Of a stretch of 9,840 bases of DNA, positions 5,859 to 9,840 are shown piece by piece. The notes under the pieces were generated by a model, which searched no databases, was not told the origin of the DNA, and saw only the letters and a list, made by a program, of their open reading frames with translations. Origin of the DNA: Ruminococcus sp. UBA4383 (GTDB lineage Bacteria; Bacillota; Clostridia; Oscillospirales; Ruminococcaceae); the NCBI GenBank assembly GCA_002389995.1, contig DGRR01000184.1:1-9840 (forward strand). Direction: 5' to 3'. How positions within the stretch are numbered: the stretch's first letter is position 1; the number at the start of each line of letters is the position of its first letter. The position numbers and the translations under genes were made by a program.

Positions 5859-6815
5859 ATGGCTAAGGAAACAAACAACAATGACAGAATTATTGCTCTC
5901 GGCAAAAAAGCAGCTTACAATCTTGCAGACGTAAACAAAACAAGACCCCAGTACGGTGCGCTCACTCCCAAGTGGATAACCAAAGTTCTTGAATTTAAAG
6001 GACTTAATTCAGGTATTTACAGAGTAAACAAAGTCAAAGAGGGCGAAACTCCCCTTGATGTGCTTTGCAGTGTTGAGAAAAAATCCGATATCATTCCGCA
6101 GGGATATGTTGAATATGAGGAAGAACCCAGAGAATATCAGCTTGCATCTATCTCAACTATCATCAATGTAAATACAGCAATAGCAGATGTTTACAGCTCA
6201 CCCTATGACCAGATAAAGGAACAGCTTGACCTTGCAATTGAAAGTCTCCGTGAACGTCAGGAAAGTCAGCTCATCAACAATGATGACTACGGTCTTTTGA
6301 AAAATGTTGCAGATTCACAGCGCATACAGACAAGAAACGGTGCGCCCACTCCTGATGACCTTGACGAACTTATCACAAAAGTATGGAAAGAACCTTCATT
6401 CTTCCTTGCTCACCCAAGAGCAATTGCCGCATTTGAAAGAGAATGTACAAAAAGAGGAGTTCCGCCCGTAACTGCAAATATCGCAGGCGGTACATTCATT
6501 GTATGGCGTGGAATACCTATTATTCCCACAGATAAACTTCTTGTTGACGGTATTAAAAATCCCAAGAGCAAGAGCGGCAAGACAAATATTCTTCTTGTCC
6601 GTACAGGTGAGGCTAAGAGAGGCGTTATCGGTCTTTTCCAGCGCAATCTGAAAAATGAACAGTCCAGAGGACTTTCTGTTCGTTTCAGGGGCATTGATGA
6701 CAAGGGTGTTGCTTCTTATCTGCTTTCACTCTACTGCTCGGCAGCTATTCTCTCAGACGACGCTATTGCCGTTCTTGAAGATGTCGAGGTAGGTGAATAC
6801 TATGACTACGACTAA
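5859..6815 (+). CDS. Family 2A encapsulin shell protein (SrpI-like)
   Basis: This HK97-fold protein of 318 residues should self-assemble into an icosahedral protein compartment. The start is ATG 5859, with GGAGG at 5846-5850 eight bases upstream. An in-frame TTG at 5844 overlaps that site and is rejected. The N-terminal arm (ALGKKAAYNLADVNKTRPQY, then LTPKWITKVLEFKGLNSGIY), the P-domain-like segment (HPRAIAAFERECTKRGVPPV), the loop IVWRGIPIIPTDKL and the C-terminal part (TGEAKRGVIGLFQRNL, GLSVRFRGIDDKGVASYLLS) fit the family 2 shell proteins related to cyanobacterial SrpI. Length is typical, and no cNMP-binding insertion (the family 2B hallmark) is present, which supports 2A. It overlaps the cysteine desulfurase gene by 14 bases. 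That is the known cargo enzyme of 2A encapsulins, so coupled translation and encapsulation are likely. A phage capsid is disfavoured because no other phage gene is near. Confidence 0.9.
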   Translation: MAKETNNNDRIIALGKKAAYNLADVNKTRPQYGALTPKWITKVLEFKGLNSGIYRVNKVKEGETPLDVLCSVEKKSDIIPQGYVEYEEEPREYQLASISTIINVNTAIADVYSSPYDQIKEQLDLAIESLRERQESQLINNDDYGLLKNVADSQRIQTRNGAPTPDDLDELITKVWKEPSFFLAHPRAIAAFERECTKRGVPPVTANIAGGTFIVWRGIPIIPTDKLLVDGIKNPKSKSGKTNILLVRTGEAKRGVIGLFQRNLKNEQSRGLSVRFRGIDDKGVASYLLSLYCSAAILSDDAIAVLEDVEVGEYYDYD

Positions 6816-8433
6816 TTACGGCATACCTTCTGAGTCTGAGCTTGAAAATCTTGCAAATGCATACTTTCCCGATTTTGATGCACAGAGATGTGCAGGCGGA
6901 ATAGAAAATCTTGCTTTCAGCGGTGATACATCTGTAATAAATGATGCTTTTTCAAAGGCAGATTCATATGCAGGCGGTACAAATTACATATCATCATCTG
7001 AACAGGCTTTCGGCAGTTACGGAAGTATTTCCGAATACGAAAAGATAGCAGATGACTATAACGGCAGTTTTTCGGAATATGAAAACTCACCGCAGCAGCC
7101 TGCATCAGGCGGATATTCACCTGTTGTCCTTTCACAGGGACAAGCTGACAGCTATGTGCCGAAAAAACCTGAATCCCAGCCAGATGAAGTTCCGCAGTCA
7201 AAATCCAACAGCAGTATAATCGTAGGCACTAAAACTCTCGCCCAGATAAGAAATGATTTCCCCATACTCAACGAAAAAATAAACGGTCATGACCTTGTAT
7301 GGCTTGATAACGGTGCAACTACTCAAAGACCCCAGCAGGTTATTGACAGACTCAGCTATTATTATACCCATGAAAATTCAAACGTCCATAGGGGCGCACA
7401 TGAACTCGCTGCACGTTCAACTGATGCGTATGAAAATGCAAGACAGATGACAGCAGATTTCATAGGCGCACCTTCAAAGGATAATATTGTATTTGTGAGA
7501 GGTACTACCGAAGCAATAAACCTTGTCGCAAATGCCTATGTAAAACCAACTTTACAGGCAGGTGATGAGATAATCCTCACAATGCTTGAACATCATGCAA
7601 ATATAGTTCCGTGGCAGCTTATCTGCGAGGAAACAGGCGCAGTCATAAAAGTAGTGCCTGTTGACAAGACAGGACAGCTTATAATTCCCGAATATGAAAA
7701 GCTTTTCACAAGAAGAACCAAATTTGTATCAGCAACTCATGTTTCAAATGCACTTGGTACTGTTACACCTGTTGAGGAACTTGTCGCAATCGCACACGCT
7801 CACGGTGTACGCATACTCATTGACGGAGCGCAGTCAATTGCACATATTCCGATAAATGTTTCGGCTCTTGATACTGATTTCTTTGTATTTTCGGGACACA
7901 AGATATTTGCTCCGACAGGTATAGGTGCAGTTTACGGAAAGTCTGATGTTCTCGAAGCCGCAAGACCCTATCACGGCGGCGGAAACATGATAAAGGACGT
8001 TACATTTGAACGCACTATATATAATCCTGCTCCCAATAAATTTGAGGCAGGTACCGGAAGTATTGCAGATGCAGTCGGACTTGGTGCGGCTCTTGAATAT
8101 CTTAATTCAATAGGTATGGCGGAAGTAAACCGCCATGAACATGAACTTCTTGTCTATGCCATGAAGGAAATGCAGAAAATCAATGGTCTGCACCTTATAG
8201 GTACGGCAACCAACAAGGCAAGTGTACTCTCATTTGTACTTGATAATGTTGATAATGAAACAGTCGGTCAGAGACTCAATGAACTCGGCATAGCAGTAAG
8301 AACGGGGCATCACTGCGCCCAGCCTATACTCCGTCATTTCGGACTTGAAGGCACTGTAAGACCTACACTTGCACTTTATAATTCATTTGAAGATATTGAC
8401 AGAATGGTACAGGGTATCCGTACCCTTGCATAA
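6802..8433 (+). CDS. Cysteine desulfurase, predicted encapsulin cargo
   Basis: A class II (SufS/CsdA-type) PLP cysteine desulfurase of 543 residues takes sulfur from cysteine as an enzyme persulfide, leaving alanine. Residues 144-543 are the enzyme: LDNGATTQRP, HxxA motif in EHHANIVPW, DGAQS (341-345), PLP lysine K367 in FSGHKIFAPTG and catalytic C505 in RTGHHCAQP. Residues 1-143 are extra: rich in G, S, Y, N and P, low complexity, with one helix-like block (PSESELENLANAYFPDFD, 9-26). Such disordered extensions carry shell-targeting motifs in family 2A cargo. The start chosen is ATG 6802, with AGGTGA at 6791-6796; a GTG at 6793 falls in that site. The 14-base overlap with the shell gene suggests translational coupling. 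Acceptors could be the TusA-like protein or the rhodanese domain encoded nearby. Confidence 0.93.
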   Translation: MTTTNYGIPSESELENLANAYFPDFDAQRCAGGIENLAFSGDTSVINDAFSKADSYAGGTNYISSSEQAFGSYGSISEYEKIADDYNGSFSEYENSPQQPASGGYSPVVLSQGQADSYVPKKPESQPDEVPQSKSNSSIIVGTKTLAQIRNDFPILNEKINGHDLVWLDNGATTQRPQQVIDRLSYYYTHENSNVHRGAHELAARSTDAYENARQMTADFIGAPSKDNIVFVRGTTEAINLVANAYVKPTLQAGDEIILTMLEHHANIVPWQLICEETGAVIKVVPVDKTGQLIIPEYEKLFTRRTKFVSATHVSNALGTVTPVEELVAIAHAHGVRILIDGAQSIAHIPINVSALDTDFFVFSGHKIFAPTGIGAVYGKSDVLEAARPYHGGGNMIKDVTFERTIYNPAPNKFEAGTGSIADAVGLGAALEYLNSIGMAEVNRHEHELLVYAMKEMQKINGLHLIGTATNKASVLSFVLDNVDNETVGQRLNELGIAVRTGHHCAQPILRHFGLEGTVRPTLALYNSFEDIDRMVQGIRTLA

Positions 8434-8447
8434 AAATATAAATATCA

Positions 8448-8476
8448 GGTATGGGCGGTATCATATCGCCCGTATC
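8448..8476 (+). other. Strong intercistronic hairpin between desulfurase and metY
   Basis: GGTATGGGCGGT (8448-8459) pairs with ATCGCCCGTATC (8465-8476) across a 5-base loop: about 12 bp including three G-U pairs. No U-tract follows, so it is not a normal terminator. It may stabilise the upstream shell-cargo mRNA or mark a processing point, allowing different levels of cargo and MetY. It lies 13 bases before the metY Shine-Dalgarno sequence. Confidence 0.55.
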
Positions 8477-8501
8477 AGATATATAAAGTAAGGTGATGCA
8501 A

Positions 8502-9728
8502 ATGAAATTCAATACATCTGTTTTGCATACTTTAAAACCTGAAAAGGAAAATTATGGTGCAACTCAGACACCTGTCTATCAGGTAAGTGCTTTTGCATAT
8601 GATACAGCAGAACAGCTTGAAAAAGTATTCAATAACAAGGCAGTTGGTTTTTCATATTCAAGAGTAGGCAATCCCACGGTTGATGCTTTTGAAAAAAGAG
8701 TGGCAGCTATTGAGGGCGGTATCGGTGCGGTGGCGTGTTCATCGGGAATGGCGGCAATTACTGCGGTTTTTCTCAGTATACTGCAGTCGGGAGATGAAAT
8801 AATAGTAAGTTCGGGACTTTTCGGAGGTACTATTGAGCTTTTGCATGACCTTGATGTTTTAGGCATCACAGTCCGTTTTGTTGACAATATCACAGCAGAT
8901 TCGGTAAGGGAAAATATTACTGACTGTACAAAGGCAGTATTTACCGAACTTATCGGAAATCCTAAACTGAATGTAGTTGATTTGGAAAGTGTTTCTCAGG
9001 TTTGCCATGAAAACGGAATACCGCTTATAGTTGACAGTACAACTGCTACTCCTTTTCTTGTAAGACCTGTAAAACACGGTGCTGATATAGTTATACATTC
9101 CTCATCGAAATATATCAACGGCGGAGGAAATTCCGTCAGCGGAATTATTGTTGACGGAGGTACTTTCAACTGGAATAATGAAAAATACTCTGTAATGGGA
9201 AAATATCTGAAATTCGGAAAGTTTGCACTGCTATTCCGTCTTAGAAATGATATATGGAGAAATACAGGCGGTTGTCTTTCACCGTTCAATGCATTTATGA
9301 ACATTGTGGGACTTGATACTCTCGGACTGAGAATGGAGAGAATATGTGACAATGCACTGAAACTCGCTGAATTTCTCAGCACTGTTGACGGTATCGAAGT
9401 TAATTATCCTGCACTTTCTTCATCTCCGTGTTATGATATTGCAAAGAAATATTTCGGGGGCAGGGGAGGCGGTATTATCACTGTCAGGGCAGGAAGCAGG
9501 GAAAAAGCTTTCAGACTGATAAATTCGCTTGAATACGCTCTCATAGCGACAAATATCGGTGATGTGAAAACTCTCGTGATACACCCTGCAAGTACAATAT
9601 ATACCCACAGTACAGAAGAACAGAAAATAAATGCAGGCGTTTATGATGATACTATAAGAATAAGCGTTGGCATAGAGGATATTGATGATATTATCGCAGA
9701 TTTCGGAAAAGCTGCGGAGAATTTGTAA
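8502..9728 (+). CDS. metY: O-acetylhomoserine sulfhydrylase (MetY type)
   Basis: This fold-type I Cys/Met-metabolism PLP enzyme of 408 residues converts O-acetylhomoserine plus a sulfur donor into homocysteine, the direct methionine precursor. Motifs are FSYSRVGNPT, CSSGMAA (79-85), D178 in IVDSTTATPF, PLP lysine K203 in IHSSSKYINGGGNS, and the MetY-like middle block FRLRNDIWRNTGGCLSPFNA. The late HPASTIYTHST segment and RISVGIED are typical of the superfamily. The start is ATG 8502, preceded by AAGGTGAT (8490-8497); the GTG at 8493 and ATG at 8496 lie inside this site and are rejected. It is slightly shorter than common MetY proteins (about 425). In Wolinella succinogenes a MetY takes sulfur from a thiocarboxylated carrier, HcyS, with E1 HcyF, so the carrier-E1 fusion upstream is a plausible partner here. 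Cystathionine gamma-synthase or methionine gamma-lyase activity cannot be fully excluded. Confidence 0.9.
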   Translation: MKFNTSVLHTLKPEKENYGATQTPVYQVSAFAYDTAEQLEKVFNNKAVGFSYSRVGNPTVDAFEKRVAAIEGGIGAVACSSGMAAITAVFLSILQSGDEIIVSSGLFGGTIELLHDLDVLGITVRFVDNITADSVRENITDCTKAVFTELIGNPKLNVVDLESVSQVCHENGIPLIVDSTTATPFLVRPVKHGADIVIHSSSKYINGGGNSVSGIIVDGGTFNWNNEKYSVMGKYLKFGKFALLFRLRNDIWRNTGGCLSPFNAFMNIVGLDTLGLRMERICDNALKLAEFLSTVDGIEVNYPALSSSPCYDIAKKYFGGRGGGIITVRAGSREKAFRLINSLEYALIATNIGDVKTLVIHPASTIYTHSTEEQKINAGVYDDTIRISVGIEDIDDIIADFGKAAENL

Positions 9729-9740
9729 AGGAGAATAAAT

Positions 9741-9840
9741 ATGGCAGATTTCAATATTACTGACAGTGTGGATATAACAGACGTTGTTTGCCCTGTAACT
9801 TTTGTGAAGGCAAAAATAGGTGGTGTCACGAAAGAGTTGA
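9741..9840 (+). CDS. TusA-family sulfur carrier, 5' part only
   Basis: Only the first 33 residues are in the window and no stop is reached. ITDSVDITDVVCPVTFVKAK places a cysteine (C17) in the TusA/SirA/YedF signature (usually CPxP, here CPVT) followed by KxK. TusA proteins accept persulfide sulfur from cysteine desulfurases on this cysteine and pass it on in the cytoplasm. AAAGGAG (9727-9733) is 7 bases before the ATG, and the gene begins 12 bases after metY, so it belongs to the operon. It is a plausible relay between the desulfurase and the rhodanese/E1 protein. Whether the full protein is a plain TusA (about 75-80 residues) or a fusion cannot be seen. Confidence 0.75.
   Translation, partial: MADFNITDSVDITDVVCPVTFVKAKIGGVTKEL

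Noticed and set aside
5859..6815. Shell protein as a prophage major capsid protein
   Set aside because: HK97-fold similarity is expected for encapsulins; there are no terminase, portal or protease genes nearby, and it is tightly linked to a desulfurase.
8579..9829. Several minus-strand open frames inside metY and the other operon genes
   Set aside because: They are antisense shadows of confidently assigned coding regions with no start signals.
1..9840. A functional link between the CRISPR locus and the encapsulin operon
   Set aside because: They are separated by a bidirectional terminator, decayed mobile DNA and independent promoters, and no shared regulatory sequence was found; proximity looks accidental.

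Overview
This window looks like a low-GC Firmicutes chromosome, probably a Clostridia/Ruminococcus-type gut or rumen bacterium. The grounds are AT-rich codon use, strong GGAGG-type ribosome binding sites, near-consensus TTGACT-17-TATAAT promoters and the gene families present. The genus is an inference. Two unrelated modules sit side by side, separated by a zone of decayed mobile DNA.

Module 1 (about 1-2195) is a complete minimal type V-F CRISPR locus. It has a sigma-70 promoter (234-262), a 428-residue Cas12f1 effector (293-1579) with an intact RuvC D-E-D triad and a CxxC...CxxC zinc finger, a tracrRNA region (about 1580-1760), and an array of seven 33-nt repeats with six 32-35-nt spacers (1762-2194). 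All are on the + strand and in an order that allows one transcript. The protein and the tracrRNA both resemble, as I recall them, those of Acidibacillus sulfuroxidans AsCas12f1. No cas1, cas2 or cas4 is visible.

Middle zone (2195-3386). A minus-strand fusion of an excisionase-like helix-turn-helix to an integrase core-binding domain lacks its catalytic domain and abuts the array. A bidirectional terminator follows, then a frameshifted-looking minus-strand coding remnant, then a very good promoter with a long leader carrying an inverted repeat.

Module 2 (3387 to the window end) is one tightly spaced + strand sulfur operon. It encodes cysteine synthase, a one-chain fusion of ubiquitin-like sulfur carrier, ThiF/MoeB-type E1 and rhodanese, a family 2A (SrpI-like) encapsulin shell protein, a SufS-type cysteine desulfurase with a 140-residue disordered N-terminal extension, MetY-type O-acetylhomoserine sulfhydrylase, and the start of a TusA-family sulfur carrier. 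The overlapping shell and desulfurase genes suggest shell and cargo. The carrier/E1/rhodanese fusion with CysK and MetY recalls the protein-thiocarboxylate routes to cysteine (CysO/CysM/MoeZ) and homocysteine (HcyS/HcyF/MetY). My inference is that persulfide sulfur made in or at the nanocompartment is passed via TusA, rhodanese and thiocarboxylate carriers to cysteine and methionine synthesis. I see no functional link between the CRISPR and sulfur modules.
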